From VMCP01 sp964645755 (lineage in GTDB: Bacteria; Bacteroidota; Bacteroidia; NS11-12g; UBA955): DNA of 32,085 nt. Location of the stretch: assembly GCA_964645755.1 (NCBI GenBank), contig CAZYBT010000018.1, forward strand, positions 1 to 32,085, in the 5' to 3' direction. Position numbers and translations under genes: made by a program. Below, piece after piece: positions 7,862 to 16,850 of the stretch (positions are counted from its first letter, which is position 1; every line of letters begins with the position of its first letter). Under the pieces are notes generated by a model, which saw only the letters and a program-made list of their open reading frames with translations, did not search any database and was not told where the DNA came from.

Positions 7862-9053
7862 CGAAATTTCTTGCTGGCTCCAAGAGGCCAAGAACCATGA
7901 TTACGCCGCCATTTTGCTGTCGAACAACTACAATGATCCCTATGGTCAATATGAAGCAATTGTAGGATTTGGTGCGAAGCAGATTTTTAACTCTGCTGCA
8001 GATCTTAGTCATTTCCAAGGAGTTGCAATGGGGCATATATCGTATCAATACAAAGATTTTGTAGAGCATGTTGTAAAGCGTCCCTCAAAATTTAACATCT
8101 CAGTACCTCAATTTTTATTCTTTGAACCATGTTCGGCATTGTTTGTTTCGAGGGACGGAAGCCGCGAATCAATTGGAGCATTTGCTGAATACCAATTGCC
8201 CTTAAACGATGAAAAACCGTCTAAAATTGGGGAATGGAATGAAACAACATCGAAAGAAAAGTATTTAGAAACGGTTCAAAAAATCCGCGATGACATTCGA
8301 AATGGAGTTTATTATGAATTGAATTACTGCATCTCGTTTTCTGCCGAGGCAGATGTGGACCCATATGTTTTGTTTTACTATTTCAATCAAGTGGCACCAA
8401 GTCCGTTTGCTGCTTTTTATAAAATCAAAGACCAATTTTTGATGTGTGCAAGCCCAGAAAGATTTTTGTCTAAGAAAGGGATTCAGTTGGTGAGCCAACC
8501 TATTAAAGGTACGCGAAAACGAATTCAAGGTGAAGAGGCAGAAACCATCGTTGAATTGAAAAATCATCCAAAGGATTTGGCTGAAAATACAATGATTGTT
8601 GATTTGGTGAGAAATGATTTATCAAAAATCTGTAAGCCTTCTTCCGTAGTGGTTCCTGAGCTCTGCGAAATTCATACTTTTTCGCATGTACATCAAATGA
8701 TTTCCACGGTTAAGGGAGAGCTGGAAGGTGGGAAAACAATTCAAAATATTTTAGAGGCAATGTTTCCAATGGGAAGTATGACAGGTGCTCCCAAAATTGA
8801 AGTGATGAAAAACATTGATTTGTTGGAGGATTTTGCCAGAGAATTTTACAGCGGAAGTGTAGGGTATTTCAAAGGTGGTGATTTTGATTTGAATGTAGTG
8901 ATTAGGAGTTTAGTGTATGAAAATCAACTGCTTACATATAGTGTTGGAGGTGCAATTACCTACGACAGTATTGCGGAGGAGGAATATGAGGAATGCATGA
9001 CAAAAGCCAGTGGTATCATGGGGCTTTTGGCGAAACATGCAAATCATTCTTGA
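7851..9053 (+). CDS. pabB: Aminodeoxychorismate synthase component I (chorismate-binding enzyme)
   Basis: This 400-residue enzyme of the anthranilate/aminodeoxychorismate synthase family amidates chorismate for p-aminobenzoate and folate synthesis. The PIKGT motif at 217-221 carries the lysine typical of PabB; TrpE enzymes usually have PIAGT. Further family marks are ENTMIVDLVRNDL, FPMGSMTGAPK and GSVGYF near the end. The N-terminal region is short compared with TrpE. The partner glutaminase (pabA) and the lyase (pabC) are not in the window, so glutamine-dependent activity would need a distant gene. The ATG lies inside the last codons of uvrC, which suggests translational coupling. Confidence 0.88.
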   Translation: MLNNEISCWLQEAKNHDYAAILLSNNYNDPYGQYEAIVGFGAKQIFNSAADLSHFQGVAMGHISYQYKDFVEHVVKRPSKFNISVPQFLFFEPCSALFVSRDGSRESIGAFAEYQLPLNDEKPSKIGEWNETTSKEKYLETVQKIRDDIRNGVYYELNYCISFSAEADVDPYVLFYYFNQVAPSPFAAFYKIKDQFLMCASPERFLSKKGIQLVSQPIKGTRKRIQGEEAETIVELKNHPKDLAENTMIVDLVRNDLSKICKPSSVVVPELCEIHTFSHVHQMISTVKGELEGGKTIQNILEAMFPMGSMTGAPKIEVMKNIDLLEDFAREFYSGSVGYFKGGDFDLNVVIRSLVYENQLLTYSVGGAITYDSIAEEEYEECMTKASGIMGLLAKHANHS

Positions 9054-9090
9054 GAATTATTTTGCAGTTTTTGCAACCAATGGTTAAAAT

Positions 9091-9780
9091 TTATACTTCG
9101 AATTTGTATCCAACACCTTTCACCGTGTAAATGAACTTGTCGTCAAGTTTTTCGCGAATTTTACGCACATGGACATCAATTGTTCTGTCGACAACAAGTA
9201 CTTCATTTCCCCAAACGTTTTCTAAAATTTCATCACGTGAGAATACACGTCCGGGCTTAGAAGCTAAAAAGGAGAGAAGTTCGAATTCCTTGCGCGGAAA
9301 CTGTAAGGTATTGCCTTTGTATTCAACAACAAATCTATCACGATCAATAGCGAGTTCTCCAAATTCAATTTTTTGATTTTCTTCTAATCTTGAACCAGCA
9401 TTTTGCCGGCGAAGAATGGCTTTGATTCGGCTCAGTAGGACTCTGCTTCTCATTGGTTTTGATAGATAATCATCTGCACCTGCTTCAAACCATGCCAATT
9501 CAGCGAATTCTTCACTTCTTGCGGTTAAGAAAATAATTGAGATATGGCTGGTTGTAGGCTCTTCTTTGAGTTGTCGACAAGCTTCCATTCCATCCATCAC
9601 GGGCATCATAACATCCATCAAAATCAAATCTGGAAGGATTTGTTTCGCTTTTTCGATTGCCTGTTGACCATTGACAGCTATATGAACATCAAAACCTTCC
9701 TTGTTCAGTGAATGTCTTACGAGTTCGAGAATATCTTGTTCGTCGTCAACGACTAGGATTTTTGCCATTTTCTTAATCAT
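9091..9780 (-). CDS. OmpR/PhoB-family response regulator, orphan
   Basis: This two-component transcription factor has a receiver domain (KILVVDDEQDI; phospho-acceptor Asp56 in LILMDVMMP; FLTARSEE; conserved Lys in DYLSKPM). A winged-helix DNA-binding domain follows from about residue 130 (FPRKEFELLSFLA, VDRTIDVHVRKIREKL, YTVKGVGYKF). No histidine kinase gene lies beside it. The frame runs back to a GTG at 9783. ATG at 9780 or at 9768 (MAKILVVDDE) are both sensible starts. It is last in a minus-strand series after the TlpA-like gene and is separated from it by a large inverted repeat. It converges with pabB. Confidence 0.93.
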   Translation of the reverse strand: MIKKMAKILVVDDEQDILELVRHSLNKEGFDVHIAVNGQQAIEKAKQILPDLILMDVMMPVMDGMEACRQLKEEPTTSHISIIFLTARSEEFAELAWFEAGADDYLSKPMRSRVLLSRIKAILRRQNAGSRLEENQKIEFGELAIDRDRFVVEYKGNTLQFPRKEFELLSFLASKPGRVFSRDEILENVWGNEVLVVDRTIDVHVRKIREKLDDKFIYTVKGVGYKFEV

Positions 9781-9846
9781 CACGTTACAAATTAATAACC
9801 TAGATTTAAATGCATTATTATTTCTAGGTTATTGAATTGTTACGTT
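9781..9846. repeat. 24-nt imperfect inverted repeat before the response regulator
   Basis: Arms 9781-9804 and 9823-9846 are reverse complements at about 20 of 24 positions. The inner 11 bp are perfect (AATAACCTAGA at 9794-9804, TCTAGGTTATT at 9823-9833) around an 18-nt AT-rich spacer. The proximal arm overlaps a weak -7-like sequence (TTAATTTG on the minus strand, 9788-9795) and reaches the start region of the regulator. It could be an operator for autoregulation, or an RNA stem between the TlpA-like gene and the regulator. There is no clear T-run on the minus strand after it. Confidence 0.7.
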
Positions 9847-9857
9847 TTATTTGGGTC

Positions 9858-11066
9858 TTAATTGCCGAGTATTTCCTCGAGTTTTGCTTCTAATTGATCT
9901 CCTCTTAGCCCTTTGTCAATAATACGTCCATTTTTATCGATCAGGAAAGTTTGCGGAATAGAATGAATCTGATATAGTTTTGCTGCAGACGACTGCCAGC
10001 CGCCAAGGTCGCTTACATGATACCATGATAAACTATCGGCCGCAATAGCACCTTTCCATCGATTGATATCTTGGTCTAGAGAAACACCGAAGATTTCGAA
10101 TCCTTTACTTTTGTATTTGCTGTAGAGTTTTCTAACATTTGGGTTTTCTCTTCTGCAAGGCCCGCACCAACTCGCCCAAAAATCAATTAAGACTACTTTA
10201 CCGCGTAAGCTATATAGATCCTTTTCAACACCATCGGGTTGTTTGAGTTTAATATTAGGAGCTTCGCCACCTTTCATGAATCTACTTTCAGTAGCATATT
10301 TTTGTTCTATGGCTTGTGTATATTTAGAGTTTTTATCTGCCTTTTGAGCGCAATCAACGGCATGTGTATACAAATCTATGTCGGGGGTTTGTAAAACACC
10401 GTAAGACACAATAAAATAAGGAATGAAACCGGATTTTTGTGTGAGTGAGAATTGGCGTATCTTTTCTTCGCGTTCTGCAATGAGTGCGTAATACTGATTT
10501 TGTAAATTCATACCCATGGTGTATCCTTCTTGCGTATTTGGAAGGGTTTTTGCCTGATTTTCGATTAATTTAATGCGATAAGCATACGATGTATTCATGC
10601 TTATCAACTCCTTTAACTTTTTACTGTCTTCAGATTCATTTCCATCGATGGTATAACTGAGTCCATTTTCTGTGACGTCGAGTTGAATTTGTAACTTGCT
10701 GTTGTTGTCAACCGCAAAATAAATACCAGTTTCATTTTCTAATTGTAAATGGCAAAAAATGAGTTCTTTTGTATTGCCTTTGAGTTTGAAATTCCCAGAT
10801 TTATCGGTTCTTGTGCTGTCAATAAAAACCAATTGGTCAGACATCATTTCCCAGAAGCGGATGAGCTGATTTGGTTTGTTTTTTAAGTTTCCAGATACAA
10901 CGAATCCATTTTCCACCTTAACCAAGGTAGATTTATTTGGAGTGGTAATTTCTTTTACCCATTGAGCAATGTTTGATTGAATATCACCAGCATTTAATTT
11001 GTTACAGCTCGTGCTGCTCAAACAAAAAGAGGTTAGTAGGAGTAAACCAAAAATGTTTTTACGCAT
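9858..11066 (-). CDS. DUF4369/thioredoxin-fold lipoprotein (TlpA-like)
   Basis: This 402-residue protein has a lipoprotein signal with the lipobox STSC (Cys21), then a beta-rich N-terminal domain of the DUF4369 type (about 50-140) and a helical linker. The C-terminal AhpC/TSA-type thioredoxin domain shows GKVVLIDFWASWCGPC with redox cysteines 301 and 304, and the cis-Pro loop SIPQTFLID. Such proteins are common in Bacteroidota and act as membrane-anchored periplasmic thiol-disulfide reductases; the natural partner is unknown. Two tandem exact -7 boxes precede the ATG, so it need not depend on truB upstream. The response regulator follows. Confidence 0.9.
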   Translation of the reverse strand: MRKNIFGLLLLTSFCLSSTSCNKLNAGDIQSNIAQWVKEITTPNKSTLVKVENGFVVSGNLKNKPNQLIRFWEMMSDQLVFIDSTRTDKSGNFKLKGNTKELIFCHLQLENETGIYFAVDNNSKLQIQLDVTENGLSYTIDGNESEDSKKLKELISMNTSYAYRIKLIENQAKTLPNTQEGYTMGMNLQNQYYALIAEREEKIRQFSLTQKSGFIPYFIVSYGVLQTPDIDLYTHAVDCAQKADKNSKYTQAIEQKYATESRFMKGGEAPNIKLKQPDGVEKDLYSLRGKVVLIDFWASWCGPCRRENPNVRKLYSKYKSKGFEIFGVSLDQDINRWKGAIAADSLSWYHVSDLGGWQSSAAKLYQIHSIPQTFLIDKNGRIIDKGLRGDQLEAKLEEILGN

Positions 11067-11073
11067 ATATTGT

Positions 11074-11090
11074 CAAATTTAGCAAAAATA
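11074..11090 (-). promoter_or_regulatory. Two tandem -7 boxes of the TlpA-like gene
   Basis: On the minus strand TATTTTTG (11083-11090) and TAAATTTG (11074-11081) both match TAnnTTTG exactly. They lie about 16 and 7 nt before the ATG at 11066. No confident -33 box is seen for either. Confidence 0.5.
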
Positions 11091-11127
11091 CTGCCAAAAT
11101 TCCAAGTAATCCGTTCACAGGTTAAAA

Positions 11128-11799
11128 TTAATCGATGGTTTTTGGCAATACTGCCTGAGGTTCAACAGCATCTTCTACACAATAATTTCCAATTTTTGTG
11201 CGTCGTAGAGCACTTATATGAGCACCAGAACCAAGAGCCCGTCCGAAGTCGTAGGCGAGAGATCGAATGTATGTTCCTTTACTACAACTTACCCTGAAAT
11301 CTATTTCCGGTAGGGCAATTCGCGTAATTTCAAATTCTCGGATGTGAACAATTCTGGACTTTAATTCGTGGTCGCTACCATTTCGAGCCATTGTGTAAGC
11401 TCTTTTTCCGTCTACTTTGATGGCAGAAAACAATGGTGGTATTTGCGAAATTTCACCAAGAAATTGGGGAATGGCATTTTCAATGGTTTCCGTTGTAATA
11501 TGATCAAAAGCAAAAAATTCATTTGGCTCTGTTTCTAAATCATAACTTGGAGTAGTGGCGCCAACAGTGATTGTTCCGGTATATTCTTTCTCTTGTGCTT
11601 GTATAGATTCAATATCTTTGGTTTTTTTCTCTGTACACAAAATCAATAGCCCCGTTGCCAATGGATCAAGTGTCCCGGCATGTCCTACTTTTTTAGCTTT
11701 GATCAGCCATTTGACCTTTTTTACTGCTTGGAATGATGACCATCCGTAAGGCTTGTCAATCAGAATTACTTCTCCTTTTGGTGCTTCTATTTGACTCAC
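11128..11799 (-). CDS. truB: tRNA pseudouridine-55 synthase
   Basis: TruB converts U55 of tRNA to pseudouridine. The 223-residue protein carries the catalytic motif GHAGTLDPLATGLL with Asp45, the SSFQAVKKVK segment near the N terminus, IPPLFSAIKVDGKRAY, and SKGTYIRSLAYDFG. It stops soon after the catalytic domain, so the C-terminal PUA domain of longer TruB proteins is absent, as in other short forms. The start is a GTG that overlaps the TGA stop of the preceding T9SS gene by 3 bp (GTGA), which implies translational coupling. Confidence 0.95.
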   Translation of the reverse strand: MSQIEAPKGEVILIDKPYGWSSFQAVKKVKWLIKAKKVGHAGTLDPLATGLLILCTEKKTKDIESIQAQEKEYTGTITVGATTPSYDLETEPNEFFAFDHITTETIENAIPQFLGEISQIPPLFSAIKVDGKRAYTMARNGSDHELKSRIVHIREFEITRIALPEIDFRVSCSKGTYIRSLAYDFGRALGSGAHISALRRTKIGNYCVEDAVEPQAVLPKTID

Positions 11800-13718
11800 A
11801 GAATAACGATTTTCTTAGAAATGATGAGAGTTCCGACGCTGTTGATAATCCTGATTTGGTAGGTGCCAGGCGCAAGGTTATGAGTGTGAATTCGGTATAT
11901 GTGAGTGCCTTCTTCAACTTGAAAGTTGATTTTGTGATGATTTGTGGCACTTGAAATCGATTGCCCCGACAAATTGTAAATTTCTCCTGTATACGTTTCT
12001 GTTTTGTTGCATTGGAGTTCGAGATTTACAAATCCATGATCACTAGGAACAGGGAAAATGCGCACAGATTCAACAGGGTGGTTCAGTATTTCATCTTTGA
12101 GTGTTATTTTAGAAACAAAAGAATACATAGACGCATTTTTACCATAAGATCCAACAGCATAAAACACCCCGGGTTCATTGTATTTGGCTTGTATGCCTTC
12201 GTAATCTCCCCATCTTTGTTCATCGGGTTTAATTCCAAAGTAATTTATCAGTGAACTTCCTTGCTTTATTTTAATATAGTTTGAATACTCGCCATATCGA
12301 TTTCTATACAGCATTCCCATTCCAGGGTAATGATATAAACTGCTGAAAACAGATGTGATAATCACGCTCGGGTCATTTTCTTGGTTGTTTGCAAATGCCA
12401 TGGCCGGATAACCGAAGTCTAAGGTATCGTGGGTATACAATTCAGAAACAATTTTAGGTTGAGCTTCGTGAATATTGTATATCGTAGAATGCATGAGATG
12501 GGCTTGCAAAGTTTTAAAATTCATTGAATTTTGCATGAATTGAATTTGATTTCCGCTGCGAATTCCAGTGAGTGCGCGCGCATCATTTGTGCGCAGTTTG
12601 TATCGCAACCCTGTATCAGGTTGCAAAGCACTTGAAGGAAAGCCGTAAGGAACCTTAGTTTTGAGTAGTTTTAGCTCAAAATTAGCCAGTCCACTTTTTT
12701 GCGTGTTGGTAACCCTATGCAAGAAAATACTGTCATTTTTTTGATCGATAGGTCTTACACTTACAAAATAGTTATCAATACCATTGGGCATAGGACCGTT
12801 TTGCATCGGACAAATGCTTCTGACACTTTGGCCATTGAATTGAATACCCGAAAAACAGTTTTTGTGTAGCGTGTCACCATTATAGCCATCTTCTTTTCTT
12901 AGTTGCCATATCACAGCCTCTCTAAATCCTTCCTCCCAGCTTGTTCCATTACCTAGTAGATTCACAGTGAAAAACAAGTCGTCTTTTGTTTGACTTACAA
13001 TAGGATAATCACTCCATACTGTATCATTAATTGGATTACCTGGAATTTTGTAAACATTCCATGGTTTAGTTGGATCGCCAGCAGTTGAGAAGCCTACAAC
13101 AATAAAACTTGTGAGGTCAGTAGTTCCATGCATGAAGAATAAAATAAACCTGTCGGTGTATGGATCATACAACACCCGAGGGTCGTATGTTCTGTTTAAA
13201 GTTGGAAATGCATCAACTTTGTTGTTTGGATTTATTTTGTTGTTCACAAATCCTTCCAACGACCAACTTTTGATCGGTTTTCCAGTATCGTTGTGAACTC
13301 TGATGATGGTGTTCATCACAGCAATGAATTTACCGTCGTTCGCCACAGCTATGTGATTGTCGTTTGGTGTACCACTTCCGGTAATTCCGTCTGTATTTTT
13401 AATAACCGAAGGGTTAATGTCAGATAGTGGTGTGGGCGTGCTGTTAATGATTTTACGGATGTTGACCGTCTTTTTTAATTTGTTGTTGCGCTCTTGGTCA
13501 ACTTTTTTTCGGAGTTCATTGTCGATTCCTGAGGGTAAAGGCATTTCTTCTGACGAAGAAGAAATTTTACTGACCCAAATATCGGGAAAATCTGCAGGGT
13601 CAAATTTATGCCAAAGCGGACTTTTATGATCGCGTGTAATGGTCACATCCACTTTGTTTTGGGCATGAATATGACACAAGAATAACAATGATGATAATGC
13701 AACAAATACTTGTTTCAT
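11796..13718 (-). CDS. Large secreted protein with T9SS type A sorting domain
   Basis: This predicted 640-residue cell-surface or secreted protein has an N-terminal signal peptide (MKQVFVALSSLLFLCHIHAQ) and a large central region. The C-terminal about 80 residues look like a T9SS type A sorting domain: VRIFPVPSDHGFVNLEL, IYNLSGQSI, LAPGTYQIRI. The central part contains beta-propeller-like segments (NDNHIAVANDGKFIAVMN, YDPRVLYDPYTDRFILFF, WSDYPIVSQTKDDLFFTV), but I cannot assign an enzyme family. The frame extends 25 codons further upstream, yet ATG 13718 begins a clean signal peptide. It lies between murB and truB, and its stop overlaps the truB start. Confidence 0.85.
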   Translation of the reverse strand: MKQVFVALSSLLFLCHIHAQNKVDVTITRDHKSPLWHKFDPADFPDIWVSKISSSSEEMPLPSGIDNELRKKVDQERNNKLKKTVNIRKIINSTPTPLSDINPSVIKNTDGITGSGTPNDNHIAVANDGKFIAVMNTIIRVHNDTGKPIKSWSLEGFVNNKINPNNKVDAFPTLNRTYDPRVLYDPYTDRFILFFMHGTTDLTSFIVVGFSTAGDPTKPWNVYKIPGNPINDTVWSDYPIVSQTKDDLFFTVNLLGNGTSWEEGFREAVIWQLRKEDGYNGDTLHKNCFSGIQFNGQSVRSICPMQNGPMPNGIDNYFVSVRPIDQKNDSIFLHRVTNTQKSGLANFELKLLKTKVPYGFPSSALQPDTGLRYKLRTNDARALTGIRSGNQIQFMQNSMNFKTLQAHLMHSTIYNIHEAQPKIVSELYTHDTLDFGYPAMAFANNQENDPSVIITSVFSSLYHYPGMGMLYRNRYGEYSNYIKIKQGSSLINYFGIKPDEQRWGDYEGIQAKYNEPGVFYAVGSYGKNASMYSFVSKITLKDEILNHPVESVRIFPVPSDHGFVNLELQCNKTETYTGEIYNLSGQSISSATNHHKINFQVEEGTHIYRIHTHNLAPGTYQIRIINSVGTLIISKKIVIL

Positions 13719-13786
13719 AGAATGTTGCAATTTAACGAAATTAATTGATTTTTTTGAAGGGAAGATTTGCAAAATGTGCAAATATT

Positions 13787-14803
13787 TTACCAAATATTCA
13801 CTTCTATTTCGAGTTGTATTTGAAATTTTTTGTAAATATCAGTGCAAATTTTGTCGGCAAGTTGTTTGATTTCAATTCCGTTTCCACCACCAAAATGCAC
13901 AAGCACTAAAGCCTGTTTTTCATGAACACCAACATGTCCTATTTTTTTCCCTTTCCAACCAGAAGTTTCTATCAACCAACCGGCTGGCACTTTTACTTGT
14001 GTTTCCGAAATTGGGAAAGATTTTATATCAGGAAATTGATTTTTTAAATTTTGAAACAAATCTGTGCTTATCACAGGATTTTTAAAGAAAGATCCGCAGT
14101 TTCCAAGCAATTTAGGATTCGGTAATTTTGATTGACGGATATGGATGATAGCGTTGCTCACATCTTTGATGGTTGGATCCATAATGTTTGAATCGCTCAA
14201 AACTTTTTGAATATCTCCGTATTGTATGTTTATTTGAGGATTTTTCAAAAGTTGAAAACAAACTTCTGTGATAAAGTAAGTATTTTTTCCCGCTCTCTTG
14301 AAAAAACTGTCGCGGTATCCAAATTCGCACATCGAATGATCGAAAGTTTCAACTTCACCAGACTTTAAATTAAAGGCTTTCAACCATTTGAAAGTGTCTT
14401 TGATTTCGGAACCGTATGCACCAATATTTTGAATAGGAGAGGCACCTACTGTTCCTGGAATTAAGCTTAAATTTTCCAATCCTCCCCAACCATTGTTTAC
14501 ACAATAGGTTACCGCGTCATGCCAAATTTCACCGCCCCCAAAACTCACTTCAACTGAGGTTGACGACTCAGATATTACGGTAGTTCCTTTGATTATATTT
14601 CGAAGCAATTGTCCCTCAAAATCTTTCGTAAATAAAATATTCGAACCACCTCCAAGCACCCTAGAGTGAGTATTGATTTTCTGTTGGAGAAAAAGTGTGT
14701 GCAAATCGTTGATAGTGTGTATATCTATCACTTCATTCGCCAAAACTTCGAATCCGAAAGTATTGAAATCTTTAATTGAGTATGAAGTATGCGTAACCAC
14801 CAC
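13787..14803 (-). CDS. murB: UDP-N-acetylenolpyruvoylglucosamine reductase
   Basis: MurB reduces enolpyruvyl-UDP-GlcNAc to UDP-MurNAc with NADPH and FAD in the cytoplasm. The 338 residues match the type I enzyme. FAD-binding motifs are RVLGGGSNILF (48-58) and GLENLSLIPGTVGASPIQNIGAYG (108-131). GYRDSFFK holds Arg164, GNCGSFFKNP holds the proton-donor Ser238, and the C-terminal LEIEVNIW carries the conserved Glu (about 332). No ATG precedes the domain; two successive GTG codons (14803, 14800) are the only sensible starts. An exact -7 box ends 1 nt before the first, so the mRNA is probably leaderless. Confidence 0.94.
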   Translation of the reverse strand: MVVTHTSYSIKDFNTFGFEVLANEVIDIHTINDLHTLFLQQKINTHSRVLGGGSNILFTKDFEGQLLRNIIKGTTVISESSTSVEVSFGGGEIWHDAVTYCVNNGWGGLENLSLIPGTVGASPIQNIGAYGSEIKDTFKWLKAFNLKSGEVETFDHSMCEFGYRDSFFKRAGKNTYFITEVCFQLLKNPQINIQYGDIQKVLSDSNIMDPTIKDVSNAIIHIRQSKLPNPKLLGNCGSFFKNPVISTDLFQNLKNQFPDIKSFPISETQVKVPAGWLIETSGWKGKKIGHVGVHEKQALVLVHFGGGNGIEIKQLADKICTDIYKKFQIQLEIEVNIW

Positions 14804-14804
14804 G

Positions 14805-14812
14805 CAAATGTA
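14805..14812 (-). promoter_or_regulatory. -7 box abutting the murB GTG start
   Basis: On the minus strand TACATTTG matches TAnnTTTG and is separated by one base from the first of two GTG codons. The expected transcription start falls on or near the second GTG, implying a leaderless transcript. Confidence 0.45.
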
Positions 14813-14920
14813 AGCTTATTGAATGATTTATTCCATGAATCTATGGAGTTTGAAAGCTTTAGATAAAAAAAAATAAAATTTTGAAAACCAAAATCCACTT
14901 TTCTTTGTTTAACTTATACT

Positions 14921-15376
14921 ATGAATAATTTAACAAATGTTGGAGTTTTGATTGGCTTTTTCATTTTAATGGAATGTGTGGCATGGTTTACCCATAAATA
15001 TGTGATGCATGGGTTTATGTGGGTATGGCATGAAAGTCACCACAAACCAAGAAAAGGTGCTTTAGAGCTGAATGATTTGTTTGGATTTATGTTTGCAATT
15101 CCATCGGTATGGTTGGTGGTTGTTGGTGCTGCAGATTTTGATTGGCGCTTTTTTGCGGGTCTCGGAATAGCGGCGTACGGTCTCGCTTATTTTTTAGTTC
15201 ACGATGTATTTGTTCATCAAAGGGTTAAGTGGTTAAGAAATACCAAAATTCCGTATTTCTATGCCATGCGTCAAACCCATCATTTGCATCATGCGGTGCA
15301 CACTAAAGACGGTGCTCAAGCCTTTGGATTCTTATTTGTATTACCTAAATTTTTAAAACAATTCAATGCAAAATAA
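14921..15376 (+). CDS. crtZ: Beta-carotene hydroxylase
   Basis: CrtZ is a membrane di-iron hydroxylase that adds the 3-OH to beta-ionone rings. The 151-residue protein has the histidine boxes of the family: HKYVMH (25-30), HESHH (37-41), HDVFVH (94-99) and HHLHH (120-124). Hydrophobic segments lie near 7-22, 55-70 and 78-93. It is first in the crtZ-crtI-crtB operon and overlaps crtI by 11 bp. A weak -7-like sequence (TTTCTTTG, 14900-14907) lies upstream. Its presence implies that the finished pigment has at least one beta ring, although no cyclase gene is in the window. Confidence 0.93.
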   Translation: MNNLTNVGVLIGFFILMECVAWFTHKYVMHGFMWVWHESHHKPRKGALELNDLFGFMFAIPSVWLVVVGAADFDWRFFAGLGIAAYGLAYFLVHDVFVHQRVKWLRNTKIPYFYAMRQTHHLHHAVHTKDGAQAFGFLFVLPKFLKQFNAK

Positions 15377-16850
15377 ATCAGTTATCGTAGTGGGAGCGGG
15401 TCTAGGAGGACTCGCAACTGCATTGAGGTTAAGTTACCAAGGATATGCGGTGACAGTGATTGAAAAACAAGCAAAAGCCGGTGGTAGACTCAATATTTTG
15501 GAGAAAGACGGTTTCACCTTCGATGTTGGTCCCTCATTTTTCTCAATGAGTTATGAATTTGTTGAATTGTTTAAAAGCATTGGCGAACCAATTCCTTTCG
15601 AGCTCAATGAATTGAATCCTTTGTATACCGTAAATATTGAGGGAAATGATAGGGTTTATCAGATTTATAAAGATTTGGATAAGCTGGCTCTCGAGTTCAA
15701 AGATGTTGAAGCAGATTTCGAAACCAAAGCAAGGAAATACCTCCTGGGAGCAAAAGAAATCTTCCACGATACTGAATATAAGGTTGTTAAGCGTAATTTC
15801 GACAGTATACTTCAGTTTCTCATGAGTATGGCTACCGTGCCAATGAAACATCTTCCAAAACTGTTTAGAACATTTTGGGAAGAATTGGAGCGACATTTTG
15901 ATTCTGAGGAAGTTAAAATTATATTCTCATTGGTTGCATTTTTCCTAGGAGCTACACCGTTTAATACTCCATCTGTTTATAATTTATTGAATTATACAGA
16001 ATTACAACACGATGGATATTGGAATGTAAAAGGTGGGATGTATAAAATTGTAGAAGGAATTTTGCCCTTGTTGGAGAAAAAAGGGGTGAGGTTCGTTTAC
16101 AACACGGAAATTGTGAAAGTGACACAAAAGCAAAAAAAATTGAGCGGTGTCATAGACGCAAATGGGTTAGAATACATTGCAGATATTTATGTGATCAATG
16201 CCGATGCCGCTTGGTTCAGAGGTAAATTTTTGAATAGACCTAAGTTCACGGAAGAGAAGTTAGATCAATTAGAGTGGACCTTGGCTCCATTTACAATCTA
16301 TTTGGGGGTAAAAGGGAAAATCCCTGGCATTCATCATCACAATTATTTCCTCGGTAACAATTTTAAAGATTACGCAGATACCATTTTTAGAAGCTCTGTG
16401 GTTCCCAATAAACCATATTACTACGTAAATGTGGCAAGCAAAAGCAATCCAAATTGCGCACCAGAAGGGTGTGAAAATCTATTTATTTTATGTCCCGTTC
16501 CTGATAGACGCATCAAACCCAATTGGGATGACGCCAATCAGTTGGTGGAAGAGATCATTGAAGATTTAGGGAAGCGAGTAGGATTCGATATCAAAAACAA
16601 TATCCTAACACAAACTGTTTATACTCCAATTGAATGGGAGAAAATGTTCAATTTGTATAAGGGAAGTGGACTGGGTTTGGCGCATGGATTAAATCAAATT
16701 GGTGCATTTAGACCTAAAAATAAGGATGAGAAGTTAAACAACCTCTATTATGTAGGTGCAAGTACCGTTCCAGGTACTGGATTACCAATAGTGGTTATTG
16801 GTTCAAAATTAGTAACAGAAAGAATTAACAATGAGTATCCGATTATTTGA
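15366..16850 (+). CDS. crtI: Phytoene desaturase (CrtI family)
   Basis: This 494-residue FAD-dependent desaturase of the CrtI family converts phytoene toward lycopene. The N-terminal dinucleotide fold VVVGAGLGGLATAL (8-21) is followed by EKQAKAGGRLN and FDVGPSFF. The C terminus has the family closing motif LYYVGASTVPGTGLPIVVIGSKL. Assignment as the phytoene-acting paralogue rests mainly on its place between crtZ and crtB, because a second CrtI-family gene lies at 22405-23865. The start ATG lies in the end of crtZ, and the stop is 20 bp inside crtB, so the three genes are translationally coupled. Confidence 0.87.
   Translation: MQNKSVIVVGAGLGGLATALRLSYQGYAVTVIEKQAKAGGRLNILEKDGFTFDVGPSFFSMSYEFVELFKSIGEPIPFELNELNPLYTVNIEGNDRVYQIYKDLDKLALEFKDVEADFETKARKYLLGAKEIFHDTEYKVVKRNFDSILQFLMSMATVPMKHLPKLFRTFWEELERHFDSEEVKIIFSLVAFFLGATPFNTPSVYNLLNYTELQHDGYWNVKGGMYKIVEGILPLLEKKGVRFVYNTEIVKVTQKQKKLSGVIDANGLEYIADIYVINADAAWFRGKFLNRPKFTEEKLDQLEWTLAPFTIYLGVKGKIPGIHHHNYFLGNNFKDYADTIFRSSVVPNKPYYYVNVASKSNPNCAPEGCENLFILCPVPDRRIKPNWDDANQLVEEIIEDLGKRVGFDIKNNILTQTVYTPIEWEKMFNLYKGSGLGLAHGLNQIGAFRPKNKDEKLNNLYYVGASTVPGTGLPIVVIGSKLVTERINNEYPII

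Noticed and set aside
7851..9053. Assignment as anthranilate synthase component I (TrpE)
   Set aside because: The PIKGT motif and shorter N terminus fit PabB, and there are no trp genes around.
9054..9090. Possible terminator between pabB and the response regulator (AACCA / TGGTT)
   Set aside because: The stem has 5 bp with a 1-nt centre and no proper T-run.
13765..13783. Inverted repeat ATTTGCA / TGCAAAT just after murB
   Set aside because: It has a 7-bp stem in AT-rich DNA without a T-run; too short and too likely by chance to call a terminator or operator.
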